Shown piece by piece: positions 24,621 to 35,462 of a stretch of 64,000 nucleotides of DNA. The position numbers were made by a program, and so were the translations under genes. The notes beneath the pieces were generated by a model. The model was given only the letters and a program-made list of their open reading frames with translations. It ran no database searches and was not told the origin of the DNA. Origin of the DNA: Mallotus nudiflorus. Its lineage: Eukaryota; Streptophyta; Magnoliopsida; Malpighiales; Euphorbiaceae. The stretch covers positions 1,612,501-1,676,500 of the forward strand of contig CANTUR010000055.1 of NCBI GenBank assembly GCA_947683625.1, read 5' to 3'. Within the stretch, counting starts at the first letter, position 1, and each line of letters starts with the position of its first letter.

Positions 24621-25149
24621 ATATTGTTGAATGAACATGGAAGATGAATAACAGTCACTCGGTTAATTACAATATTAAAGAGCATATTGTGTAGTGAAGT
24701 AGAGAGTTACTAATTTGGGAGAAAAAGCACTTTGGGAGTGTTAGAGGCTCTATTAGCAAACTTAGATTAAAATTACAAAAAATTCAATCTCTTAAACCTT
24801 CAGAAGATAATATTCAAATTTAAAAATAGTTAGAGCTTAAGCTTGATGGACTAGAACACAAGGGAGAATTTATGTGATGCCAAAGGGCTTATGTTAATTG
24901 GTTGGTGGCGATGGGAAAAAATAAATGATTTTTCCATAAAAAAAGTAGAAGGTAGAGGATAGAGAAATAAACTTGCTTTCATCATGGACAATAATGGTGC
25001 AAAAGTTGACTTGTAAGAGGGTATTGCTCGGGTTTTTATTAATTACTTCCAAGAGTTATTTTCCACAACTACCCCTCTTAATATGGAATCTATTCTGAGC
25101 ACTATTCCCAAGTTAGTAAAGGATGACATGAATCAACTTTTGTCTTTCC

Positions 25150-26300
25150 CTTTTATTTGAGAAGACATAACTCATGCTTTAAATCAAATGCATCCCACTA
25201 AGGCTCTTGGCCTTGATGGATTACCTGCATTATTCTTTTAAAAATTTTGGTCTATCATTGATGATTAGGTCTCAAATTTTATTATGAATGTTTTGAATAA
25301 TGGAGTGGACCCTAGTGTTATAAATCATACTTATGTCATCCTTATTCAAAAGATTAAGAGTCCTCAATCTCCTAAGGATTTTCATCCCACTAGTATCTGT
25401 AATGTGATTTTTAAATTGATTACTAAGGTCATAACTAATATATTAACATGTGTTCTTCCTAATCTTATTCATGAAACTCAATCTATTTTTATTCTTGGTA
25501 GATTAATCACAAATAATGAAATTCTTGCTTTTGAAATTTTTCATGCCATGAAAGTGAAATTCTATAACTCCACAAATTGTTTTTCCCTTAAAATTGATAT
25601 GAGTAAATCATATGATGAGTTGAGTGGACTTTTTTAGAGAATTTTATTCTTAGAGTGGGCTTTAGTGTCAAATAAATTAAGCTTATTATGCAGTGTGTGA
25701 CAACTGTCTCCTATTCTATCATGCTTAATGGTGTGCCTAGTAAACCTTTATTTCCCTTCTAGAGGTCTTCATCAAGGTGATCCTCTCTCCTCATATTTAT
25801 TTCTTTTTATTATTGAGGCTTTTTTTGGTTTAATTCCAAAGCTAAATCACAAAGATTAATTCATGGTTTCAAATTTTTAAGGAGCGCACCCTTTATCTCT
25901 CATTTGTATTTTTGGAAGAGAAAATTTCTAAGAGATTGCCAAAATAAAATCTATCTTAAAGGAGTATGAACGTACTTCTAGTTATTATGTTAATTTTGAA
26001 AAATTGCATTCAACTTGAATATTAATGAAAATTTTGCTAGGGAGTTGCAACATGTTCTCGGAGTTTGAATGGTGGAGAAATTTAGAAAGTATCTTAGTTT
26101 ATCGGTAGTTGTAGGGAGGTTGAACAAGGTTATTTTTCAATCACTTGTTGACTGAGTGGGTAAGAAGTTGAAGAATTGGAAAGAGAGGCTTTTATCTATA
26201 GAGGGAAAGGAAATCCTTACAAAAATGTAGCTTAAGCCATTCCCCTTTACATGATGAGCTATTTCAAAATTTCAAATCATATAATTCAAACCATTGAATC
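25150..26300 (+). pseudogene. LINE reverse transcriptase remnant
   Basis: An open stretch at 25284-25637 carries RT blocks: a VILIQKIKSPQSPKDFHPTS region, then LITKVITNILTCVLPNLI, then a palm block NCFSLKIDMSKSYDE that keeps the first catalytic Asp. SRGLHQGDPLSSYLF follows near 25755-25800. Sequence then jumps from an ISHLYF piece (about 25900) directly to unrelated residues, so the second catalytic box (A-D-D) has been deleted. It is inactive. Confidence 0.8.
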
Positions 26301-26396
26301 TATGCTTGCAAATTTTTGGTGGGGACATCAGGGTAATAATCATTATATAAATTGGTGCTATTGGCTAAATCTTAACTAGTTTAAGAAGGAAGGGGT

Positions 26397-26690
26397 ATGG
26401 GGTTTCAAAATTTATTTGCCTTTAATGATTTCATACTGGCCAAGCAAGTGTGGAGATTATTAAATGATAATGGCTCTCTCTTAGAAAAATCTTTGAAGGC
26501 TCGTTACTATCCTAATGGTGATTTTCTAGCTTCTTTGATTGGTAGTAATCCTAGCTTTTGTTGGAGAAGTATTGTAAGAGTTGCACAATTGTTTCAGGTA
26601 GGAGTTCGATGGCAAGTTGGTAGAGGTAATGCTATCCATATTTGGCAAGATTGTTGGCTTCCTTAGAATTCCAATTTTTTAGTGCTCACT
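26397..26690 (+). pseudogene. LINE ORF2 C-terminal connector, left side of the hAT 2 insertion
   Basis: An 89-codon open stretch beginning GFQNLFAFNDFILAKQVWRL and including a SFCWRSI piece and VGRGNAIHIWQDCWLP. This is the well-known GFR.l..fN.AlL.KQ.WRl region after the RT of plant LINEs. It is cut by hAT element 2 and continues at 28280. Confidence 0.8.
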
Positions 26691-26698
26691 CTCATAAG
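26691..26698. repeat. Left target-site duplication of hAT element 2
   Basis: CTCATAAG; the right copy is CCCATAGG at 28272-28279 (6 of 8 identical). Confidence 0.65.
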
Positions 26699-28271
26699 TA
26701 GGGGTGTAACCGAGGTAAACCGACCTAAACTTTTAAAATTTTAGGCTTTACTTGTTTAAAAATTAACCAACTCGAGTCGAGCTCGAACTTTCAAAAGTTT
26801 GGATTAAGCTCGACTTGGGTTTATATTTGATGAGCTTAAGCTGAGCTTGCGAGCCAGGCAAGCTTAATGATATATTTTTGTAATTAGACATTACATTGGT
26901 TTATAACCTCAAACTACGTACTTTTGTAACATTAAAATTGCTTATAGCATTAATATTATGTAGTTTTGATTTAAAATACAAGTATTACTTAATATTATAT
27001 TTCTATTGAAAATTTATTATTTCTTGTTAAAATATTATGTTATTTCTTTTAAAGATAATTGTAAAACCACGTAGTTTATAGATTAAAGAATTATGTTAAG
27101 GAAGTTGTTTATGTTTACATCAAAATTCAAAGGAGATATTACATAAAAAACTACAACTTTTAAAACGTTATAAGAAAAAGCCCTCCTTGGATCACTATAC
27201 TAGTAACAGGAGATAAAATTGTTTTTTTTTAATCCATGGGGCCCACTTAGATGACTGTACTTGTAACAGGAGATGAAACCGATGCATTGCCCTCAAATTG
27301 ATACTTTAATATGTCTATACAGACTACTAATCCAAAATGAAACACTCAATTGGAGGGGAGAAAATATCAATTTGGGGGCAAATGCATTGGTTTCATCTTT
27401 TGTTACCAGTACAGTCATCCAAATGGGCCCCATAGATCATAAAAAAATAGTTTCATCTTCTGTTATCAATATAGTCATCCAAGGAGGATTTTTTTTATAA
27501 CATTTTAAAGGTTGTGGTTTTAGTTGAAAGAAAAAATTGGACTGGGTTTTATTTGAAAATACCCCCAAAAGTTGGGGTTTTTTTTTATGTAATTTCCTCA
27601 AATTAAAAAATACATAGTTTTGACTTTAAACTATATAGTTTTGGAATAATATAATACAAATTAAATTATAAATTATAATTCAAATTATATTTATCTATTA
27701 CTTTAAATTTTTATTATTTAATATTAATAATCATATATTACTTTAAAATATAGATATTGCTTAATTTTTTATTTATCGAACAAATTTATTATTTGCTAAA
27801 TATTTAATTAGTATTGTATAATATTTATTTATTATAATATTAATGTTAATTTACATGCAAAAAATTATATAATATTATCATTAGTACATAATATTGTCAT
27901 TTAAATGTAATATTTTATATTAAATACTACTAATTTAATTAGTATTGTCTTTACTTAATATAAAACTAGTATTATATAATATTGACTTACTAAATTAAAT
28001 GATATTTATTGACTATTAATATTTAAATTAAATTATACCTATTTAATACCACCACCTAATATAACGAGTCTGTTCATGAGCCTGTAAATGAGTTTGTTCA
28101 CTAGTTTTAACAAGCAGAATTTAAGAAATCTCGAGCTTAGATCATTTAGCTTACGAGCCTTAAAATGGAGTTTGAGCTCGACTCATTCAACTTAACAAAC
28201 TAACTCGAATGAGCTTTTTTTGAGTTGAGCTCTAAATGAATAATGAATCATTTAGCTTGGTTACATCCCTA
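26699..28271. mobile_element. Non-autonomous hAT element 2 inside the LINE
   Basis: The element starts TAGGGGTGTAACC and ends GGTTACATCCCTA, a 13-bp terminal inverted repeat with one mismatch, flanked by 8-bp imperfect duplications. Subterminal DNA on both sides is rich in GAGCTCGA/GAGCTTAAGC-like motifs, common in plant hAT elements of this TIR class and possibly transposase-binding. No transposase is encoded. It interrupts a LINE reading frame that resumes on the far side, and it hosts a foldback element at 27131-27598. Confidence 0.82.
27131..27598. mobile_element. Mutator-like foldback element nested in hAT element 2
   Basis: Two long inverted arms face each other. Left about 27131-27300 contains GCCCTCCTTGGATCACTATA, GGGGCCCACTTAGATGACTG and GAAACCGATGCATTGCCC. 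Right about 27355-27598 contains their reverse complements with scattered changes. The loop is about 50 bp. Outer ends read AGGAGATATTACATAAAA on the left and, inward from the right, AGGAAATTACATAAAA. Nine-base flanks AAAATTCAA (27122-27130) and CAAATTAAA (27599-27607) agree at 7 of 9 positions, suggesting a Mutator-type target duplication. No coding capacity. A transcript could form a long hairpin. Confidence 0.65.
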
Positions 28272-28279
28272 CCCATAGG
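28272..28279. repeat. Right target-site duplication of hAT element 2
   Basis: CCCATAGG, imperfect copy of 26691-26698. Confidence 0.65.
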
Positions 28280-29164
28280 CAATAAAAGTCCGGACCAACG
28301 TTTTAGATCATTAATGGCGATGAATCAAGTAAGATGGGACAAATATGCTATATTTTCAAATTTTTTACCTAAAGAGGCTAAGCAAATTTTGGCTATTCCT
28401 CTTAGCAGCAGAAATCCCGAAGACTTGCTAATTTGGCATTTCTCCAAGAATGAATTTATTCGATTAAAATTGGATATCATTTGGCCCTATCGAGAATTAT
28501 GAGGAATTAAAATCGTTTCCTTTTTTTTAAGTCATTATAGCTTGTCTTGATTATGGCATCTTAAAGTTCCACCAAAAGTTTATGTTTTCTTGTAGAAAAT
28601 CTTCCTTTAAGTGCTTCAGGTTTCAACCAAGTTGGTCAGTAGAGGAGTAAATCTTGACCCCATTTATAAACGATATGGAAAAGCTCCATAATCCATGGAG
28701 CATGCACTTTATGACTGTCATTTGTGTAAGCAGTTCTAGTACATATGCTGCCTTTACCTTGATATAATAATGATACTCATCTATTGAATTTGTCAAAGTG
28801 GATTCAAAAGATAAAATCTATGTTACTTAATAAAGGTTTTGATTTGTTCATTATATTGCTTGGATTTTATGGTTCTCAAGAAATAGATTTGTGTTTGAGA
28901 GCAAACAATGGAATCACCATTTTTTTTAGAAAGCTGCTAATCTTTTGTCAGAATTTTTGGAGGTTCAGTTGTGCCCTTTAGCTTTGTCAATTTCCTATAG
29001 GAACATCAAATGGAATTCGCCGCCATCTCCATTTAAGAAACTCAACATAGATGCAGGTTTCAAGTTTGATAGAGAGATGGGGCTAAGTATGTCCATTTGG
29101 GACTATGGAGGAAGGGTTATTAGTTCAAAAATTATAAAAGGATTCGAATCCAGAGAGGCGATGA
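28280..29164 (+). pseudogene. LINE ORF2 C-terminus: zf-RVT remnant and first half of RNase H
   Basis: The frame resumes after the hAT with SPDQRFRSLMAMNQVRWD and IPLSSRNPEDLLIWHFSKN (28288-28460), the usual region before zf-RVT. The zf-RVT core follows near 28540-28740, with a KVPPKVYVFLW-like block in a shifted frame and Cys residues partly lost. RNase H starts near 29010 with FKKLNIDAGFKFDREMGLS, keeping the first catalytic Asp, then IWDYGGRVISSK. It breaks at 29164 at the Athila LTR. Confidence 0.8.
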
Positions 29165-30564
29165 TGAGTGTGAAAAATCTTATGTTTTGAACACTCTATG
29201 CTATAGGCTTAGGATTAAATTAGTTGCATTTTTAGTTAATTTTAAGATCTTTTATTTATTTTTCATATTTTTGTTTAGTTTTTAGGATTTTATTGATTTT
29301 TAAGTTTATTAATTTAATCTTCATGTACTTTTGATTTCAGGATGCATTAGAGAGGTTTGAAGGTGTTAAACAAGTTAAAGATAAAATTTAGAAGTTAGAA
29401 CAAGTTAAATCCTTGAAGAAAAATTGTGTTTCAAAGCAATGTAGAGTTGTATAGCCATGTGCATGGGTGTGTATGTTGAAAAAAAAAATAACCATGTTCA
29501 CCCAGTTGTGCAGTCACACTTGATTTAGTACATTTCAAAAAAGACTAGGTGCACAGTCGTGCAAGTTGTTACAACAACTTTCAAATTCAAATTTTAAGCT
29601 GTTGATTTAGGGGAGGGGGATTTCATGGAATTTGAATTGTAACAACCTTAGAGATGTTGGAGGTTAGGTTTATAAAAGGGGAGCCTTCAAAGGAATTAGA
29701 GATATCTTTTAATCATCTTTTACTTCTATTTTTCTTAATAATCAAAGTTAGTTTTGATTCAATTTCTTACTATCTTTTAATGTTGATTAATAGATTTTAT
29801 TTTAAAGTTGGAGAATAGAAAACCTTGTATTTTAGTCGGCTCAGTAGTAAAAGGCATTTTTCTTAACTCTTTTATTATTGTTCATTTTTTATTGAGTAAT
29901 AATGATTACATATGTTCTCTATACTTCTTCTTCTTCTCTTTCTTTTAACATGGGTAGCTAAATAGATTATTAGGGTTCTTATTTTAGTTCAACCATGTGA
30001 TTATTTTAATTGCATCTAAATCATTAATCTTAGTTCATTAGTTGTTATTAAACTTAATATCATCTTAGGATTGATCACCCTTTGATTGAATTTACACATT
30101 AGAACTTGACTAAGAGATAGGTTTTATTAGGTTCAAACAATAACCTATTAATTTTTTACTTAGTTGAGAGACATTTAGACAATTAATATTGATTAAAGGT
30201 AGTGCTTAAGATTGAGTATGATGAACACTTAGTAAATGAAAGCTATAAAACTAAGTTATTTGTATTCAATTAATTATAGATTTGTTTGAGAAGAAAGCCT
30301 ATAATTCTAAAGATGGCTTTAAATTGATTTGATTTAGATGTTAATTGATCTTAGGAGGTTAAATTGATAATAAGAACCCTAGTTTTAATTTGATTATTAA
30401 ATTAAGAGTAATTTCTTTGTGTAGTTTAGTTAATTCTAAACCAAATTTCAATGTTTAAACGAATAAATGCTTTAAGTATTACAATACTTAACTCACAATC
30501 TCTATGGGACGATCTTATTTTTACTACTTGCATGATTTTGTATGCTTACAAATTTTGCACGTCA
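29165..30564 (+). repeat. 5' LTR of the Athila-like element
   Basis: Starts TGAGTGTGAAAAATC and ends GCACGTCA. Nearly every landmark is shared in order with 36799-38203, including GGATTGATCACCCTTTGATT and TTAATTGATCTTAGGAGGTT. TTATAAAAGGGGAG at about 29669-29682 is a good TATA-type core promoter. Confidence 0.9.
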
Positions 30565-30570
30565 TGTTTT

Positions 30571-30588
30571 TGACGCCGTTACCGAGGA
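30571..30588 (+). other. Primer-binding site (Asp-tRNA type) of the Athila-like element
   Basis: TGACGCCGTTACCGAGGA matches the Athila/Tat-type consensus TGGCGCCGTTGCCGGGGA at 15 of 18 positions; all three differences are G-to-A. It lies six bases after the LTR end. Confidence 0.85.
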
Positions 30589-30899
30589 TTGCCAAAATTG
30601 ATATTGTCAAGAAAATTATGTTGTTTGATTTAGATGTTATTTTTTTTGCAATTATGGTTTTATAGGAACTTGTGTTATTGCATGCACACACTGAGAAGTT
30701 AAAGCAAACAAAGAGCCTCGTTGATACCACTCTTGAAAAGATAGTTTGTAGAAGGAAAAACTAAAAAAAAGTAGGATGAACAGAGGAAAAGACAAAATAA
30801 ATCCACCTCTAAGGCAACTAGCTCCTTAAAATCTATAAAATAGGCAAAATAAACATAATGCATAAAGGACCATGTGAGATTTTATGAGTACTAATGTCC

Positions 30900-31700
30900 A
30901 AGGTGACTAAACGCCAATTGTAAGGCCAGCAGTTGTAGTGAACAACTTCAAAATCAAGCCAGTAATGATCCAAATGATTAAAAATTCACAATTCAGTGGA
31001 TTACCATATGAGGATCCGATTGGTTACATGACCTGATTCTTGGAATATTGCTCAACTTTCAAAATGAATGGACTACAACTTGAAGCTATCTGAATAATTC
31101 TCTTTCCATTTTCTCTTATGGATAGAGTCAAAATATGGCTTACAAGTTTGCCACCCAACTCCATTAACACTTGGCAAGAATTATGCACAACCTTTTTTAA
31201 CAAGTACTTTCCAATAACTAAAGTGTTGAAGATCAGAAATAAAATCAACTCTTTTTATTAAAGAGATGTAGAGAGCTTCTACAAGTACTGGGATAGGTTC
31301 AAGGATCTTCAAAGGCAGTGTCCACCTCAGTTGATTCCTTCATGGGATATGGTGCAGTCATTTTACAAAGGTGTCAGTCCATTAGTCTAGTTGAGCATTG
31401 ATGCAACGGTTGAGGGAACAAATATGTTAAAGACACCTGAGGATGCCGTAGACCTATTTGAGGAAATGGCTAATAGATAAAGGCTTTTATCTAATGAGAG
31501 GGTGATTTTAAAGAAAGTTGGGTTAATTGAGGGTGACAACCTAACCATGTTGAATGCCAAAATGGATGCTCTATCTAAAAGGATTGAAAAGTTGAGTGTT
31601 AATGCAGTATTTACATCACCCTTGTCTTCCTCTTGTGAACTTTGTTAAGGAGGCTATCCCACTATAGAGTGTCAATTAATATAAGGATTATCTATGGAAA
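30900..31700 (+). pseudogene. Athila-like gag remnant
   Basis: Blocks of the Retrotrans_gag family occur in order on the plus strand: SGLPYEDPIGY (about 31000), ILFPFSLMDRVKIWLTSLPP and NTWQELCTTFFNKYFP (31080-31215), VESFYKYWDRFKDLQRQCP (31270-31330), then a TPEDAVDLFEEMA piece (31435-31470). A battered Cys-rich knuckle lies near 31630-31680, then an Asn/Trp-rich stretch near 31760-31850. At least four in-frame stops interrupt it. It is the former capsid protein; it cannot be made intact. Confidence 0.8.
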
Positions 31701-32601
31701 ATGTAAACTATGTGAACAACTTCCAAGGGTAGCAAAATCAAGTGCACTGAAACACCTATAATCCTAGTTGGAGAAATCATCCTAATTTCTCTTGGAGCAA
31801 TCAAGGAAATAACCAATGGAGACCACAAGAAGCACAGGGATTTGGAGGTTAAAATGCAGAATAATCTTAACCTCATTTCCAGTTAGACAAAACCTCATCT
31901 TCTAAAGCTTCATTGGAGAGCAAGATGGAAAAAATTATGAAAGTGATGACTGTAAAAATGAATCAATAAAATGAAGCCTAAAAGAGGTTAGAAGGTAGAT
32001 TTGAGCAAATTCATCAAGACACTCAACTCATGTTTAGAAACCACTCTTCTTTTATTCACAATTTGGCTAAATGGGACAATTAGCTAACTCTCTTTTTATA
32101 AGGAATCAAGGCACTTTTTCTAGTAATACAGAGAAGAATCCTAAGGAGTATATTAAAGCAATTACCTTGAGGAGTGGAATAGAACTACCACCATCAAAGA
32201 AAATGGTGAATCCTTAAGTTGAGGAGAGGGTAAATTAAAGGAAAGAAAAAAATAAAGAGAAAATAACTGATGTAGCTAAAACACAAGTAAAAAAGGAAGT
32301 AGATGGGAAGACTAAGGAACAAACGAAAGAAGTAAAGTCTTATGAACCACTAGTGCCATTTCCATAGAGATTAAAAAAGTAAAAGCATGTTCAGTAGTTT
32401 ACAAAGTTTTTGGAGATGTTCACAAACCTACATATAAATATACCTTTAGTTGAAGCTATAACTCAAATGCCTAAATATGTAAAATTTTTTAAGGAGCTTA
32501 TCTCTAGTAAGAAAAAGCTAAAAAAGTTTGGAATTATTACTCTTAACAAATAGTGTAGTGCCATAGTTTCGAACAAGCTTCCACTAAAGCATAGACATCC
32601 A

Positions 32602-33018
32602 ATGAGTGTCACTATACCTTTCTTTGTTAGAAATTTAAATTTTCTAAAGGATTTTTGTGATTCAGGTGCTTTTATTAATTTGATGCCTTTATCTATTTAT
32701 AGAAAGCTTAGAATGGGTAAAGCTAAGGCTACTAAAATGTGTTTACAACTTGTAAAAAAAACTGTCAAAAAGCCGAAAGGCATAGTGGAGAATGTGTTAA
32801 AGAAGGCAAAGAAGTTCATCTTTCTAATATATTTTATGGTTCTTGACTTTGAGGAAGATGAGGATGTTCCATTGATCTTTGGTTTGCCTTTTATGTACAC
32901 TGTAAAAGCCATCATTGGTGTGTATGATGGAACTCTTATATTAAGAGTGGATGAAAAAAGCTGTAAGTTTAATTTGTACCAAGGTATGAAGCATCCTTTA
33001 AAAAGGATAATTGTATGA
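32602..33018 (+). pseudogene. Athila-like aspartic protease domain, still open
   Basis: A 138-codon open stretch starting SVTIPFFVRNLNFLKDFCD. The catalytic motif reads CDSGAFINLMPLS (D-S-G), with later conserved pieces VPLIFGLPFM and a GTLILRVD strand. It ends after a YQGMKHP piece with a TGA at 33016-33018. This matches the Athila-type retroviral-like protease in length and order. It is the longest intact coding stretch in the element while its gag and integrase neighbours are full of stops. It would normally be released from a gag-pol polyprotein, and there is no sign of its own promoter. Confidence 0.75.
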
Positions 33019-33189
33019 GAGTTGTTGTGGTTGATAGTTATATGAATGAAGTCCAATGAGGGGGGTTGGCAAAATCTTATGATATAAAGAAGTGTTTATA
33101 GGTATTTTTTTTAAGAAGAATAAGGGTTTCTCAAATATTAAAACCCAAAATTCACTATGAACTACCTTTAAACACAAAACCACCCTTAC

Positions 33190-33680
33190 TACCCTCTATC
33201 AAAGAATCACCAAAGCTTGACCTAAAACCTTTACCATCTCATTTGAGTTACACTTTCTTAGGAGAGAATGAGACATTGCCTGTAATTATGTTAACTAAAC
33301 TCAGTGAGGAGCAAGAAGTTTCTTCGGTAAATTTATTGAAAGTGAGGATAAAAGGTATGAGATTGGAGAACAAATGTTACAAAGATATATATATATATAT
33401 AAGAGAAATAAGTGGCATGATGCAAGTACAAAGAGGAAACATTTTAAAAATGGAGATCATGTGTTACTTTACTTGAGGTGAAGATTGTTTCCAAGGAAGA
33501 TCAAGACTAGATGGTTAGGACCATTCATGTTAACTCAATCATATCCTCATGGAGCTATGGACTTATGCAAGACATAAGGAGAAAAGTTTAAGGTTAACGG
33601 GCAAAAATTGAAGTTGTATTATAAAGGCACATTGGAGAATTTTTGCCAAGTCATCTACTTGGTAGATTCAATAAAGTGAT
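33190..33680 (+). pseudogene. Junction of protease-RT linker and integrase C-terminus (internal deletion)
   Basis: From 33190 to about 33345 the sequence matches the linker between protease and RT (PSHLSYTFLGENETLPVIM). It then changes directly into an integrase-tail sequence (33350-33660): a degenerate KRGNILKMEI block, SRLDG/GPFMLTQ pieces and GEKFKVNGQKLKLYYKG-like residues. The whole RT, RNase H and integrase core are gone, roughly 2-3 kb judged by family size. A short TA run (about 33384-33402) sits just beyond the join. Confidence 0.7.
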
Positions 33681-34022
33681 GAACATCATAGTCCAGCTCA
33701 TGCACCTTAAAAAGAGCAATTATGGGGGGCTTAACCAAGCTTGTTTCATTTAGTTCTATATTTATTTATTAATTTTTCTTTTTGAAGTTATGAATTTTAA
33801 TTTTAATAAAATTATTTATTAATGTTTTCCAGGAAATAAAGGATAGGAGGAGCTTTATAAGAGTTATTGTAAGTGCATTTTTATGTGGAAACTAAGTGCT
33901 TAGCCTGATGATCATGAATGAGATGAATTTTGAGTGCATAGGTTAAATATTGCTTTATTTTATGAAAATAGTCAGGTTGCGCACCCTGCTGTGTAGCCAT
34001 ATGACTTCATGAAGATCTAAAA

Positions 34023-34235
34023 ATGAAAAAATCAACATTTAGGCATAGCCATATGCATCGAAGCGCACAACCATGCTTGATAGCACAACAAAAGGGAATT
34101 GATCAGCATGCACAACCGTGTGTGTCGAGCTGCATAACCATGCATCCTGTTGATTCAAAGAGTAGACAATTTTATAATGAGGACATTGCATGTTTTAAGT
34201 GTTTGGGGTGGGGGGGGTGGGGGAGGAGAAGTTAA
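34023..34235. repeat. Cluster of ACAACC(A/G)TG-type motifs in the Athila spacer
   Basis: Between about 33970 and 34160 the motif GCACAACC(A/G)TG and relatives (CATAGCCATATGC, TGCATAACCATGC) recur at least six times, and the same family of motifs appears in both LTRs (29450-29560, 37080-37215). The open frame over this stretch (70 codons) has repetitive composition and no protein motif. A run of G near 34205-34225 resembles a second polypurine tract. Confidence 0.55.
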
Positions 34236-34529
34236 AATTTTTCAATTTTAAACTTTAGTTTTTGATATTTAATTAGTTAAGAATTTAAATTTTGAATTTT
34301 ATTTGATTTCCCTATATATTTAGTTTTTTTTTAAGATTTTAATTTTTTTAATTATTTATCTTTTCAAAATTTTATTTTCTATTAGGATTAGACTTCCCAA
34401 TTCTTTTGAACTTCTTATTTCTTTTTTTATTTAAAGCTTTAAATTGTCTACTCTAGCCATATCTTTATACATTCATTTATTTTTGCCTTATTTCTTTTGT
34501 TCTCTTACAATTTAACATGTTTCTTTTAG

Positions 34530-34880
34530 TATGACAAGAATAAAGAACTAACAGCCTAGTGCTAAGAGAAAGAAACCCATCAGTAAGAGAGGAAGAGAAG
34601 AAAGGATAAAGGATGAAGTGAGAAAATCATGAAGAGAATAAAAGAGTTTATGGACATTTCTGACAATAGAATTGGGAACATGATTATGGACTTGTCAATT
34701 GAGATGAGAGGTTTTGAAAGGGGATGTGAGGCGAAGATGAAAAATTTGCAAGCCCAAATAGAATAACTTAAACAATAAATTTCTCAAAGCAAAAGATCAA
34801 GAGGACCAAGTGGATTTGCAACGGAATTCATCATTCCATTTACCTCACCTCTAAGTGCATCCAAGTAAGGGAAATAGACT
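34530..34880 (+). pseudogene. Remnant of an extra ORF downstream of integrase (uncharacterised)
   Basis: Starting at an ATG near 34531, a Lys/Arg-rich N-terminus (RERKPISKRGREERI) is followed in shifting frames by a helical, charged stretch and a QSKRSRGPSGFAT piece. Athila-group elements often carry an additional ORF in this place. No membrane segment or known domain can be read here, so I do not call it envelope. Broken by stops and frameshifts. Confidence 0.4.
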
Positions 34881-35462
34881 TTTCTTTTCTTTTTGTTTTA
34901 TTTAGTTATTTGTTTTTCTTAGAATAATTTGAGATCATGCTTATTGTTAGGATATACTCATTTCACTTGAGTTTTTGAACCTATTCCTATGAAGAGTTTA
35001 TCTCATCATAAGTGGTTTTCTTGAGTAAGTGTGATAATCTTCCTTTAATGTTTTATTTTGAATTTTAAATTAGAAAAATAATTTGTGGTTGGTGATTTTT
35101 TTATTTTTAATAACTTAATGGTTATTCTTCCATTGAATGATTGAACTTGGATGCTTGATATTTGAGAAAGATGTTTATACGTAGGAATTAAACTTCTTTT
35201 TTAGGAAAGTCTAGTTCATATGTATTTAGGCACCTAAGACCTCTTATATTCTCTAAAAAAAGAGATGGAGTATAAGATGCACTCGTTAGGAGCTGGAATC
35301 TTAAATTTAAATTCTTATGCTCCTTCTTCTCTAATGCTCTATATTAGAGTAAGAGTATCCAAAAGACCATTTTTAAAGGTATCTACACTGAGTAGTTCAA
35401 GAAAGGTGTGGGATGCTGATATTGGAAAAACTTTGAATAAATAAATAAGTTGAGAGCTATAT

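Larger units (their letters stand above)
21990..29164 (+). mobile_element. Plus-strand LINE (L1-type), upstream part, interrupted by hAT element 2
   Basis: A decayed L1-type element with ORF1 remnants (22430-23300), endonuclease (23815-24600), reverse transcriptase (25150-26300), a zf-RVT tail (26390-28760, split by a hAT insertion at 26699-28271) and the first half of an RNase H (28980-29164). It stops abruptly at the Athila-like LTR; the RNase H resumes at 38204 and ends in a poly(A) tail at 38567-38580. The exact 5' end is unclear. Gene order, RNase H and tail identify the type; all frames are broken by many stops. Confidence 0.85.

Noticed and set aside
34530..34880. Envelope-like gene in the Athila element
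   Set aside because: The position fits, but no signal peptide, membrane segment or processing site can be read; called only as an uncharacterised extra ORF remnant.
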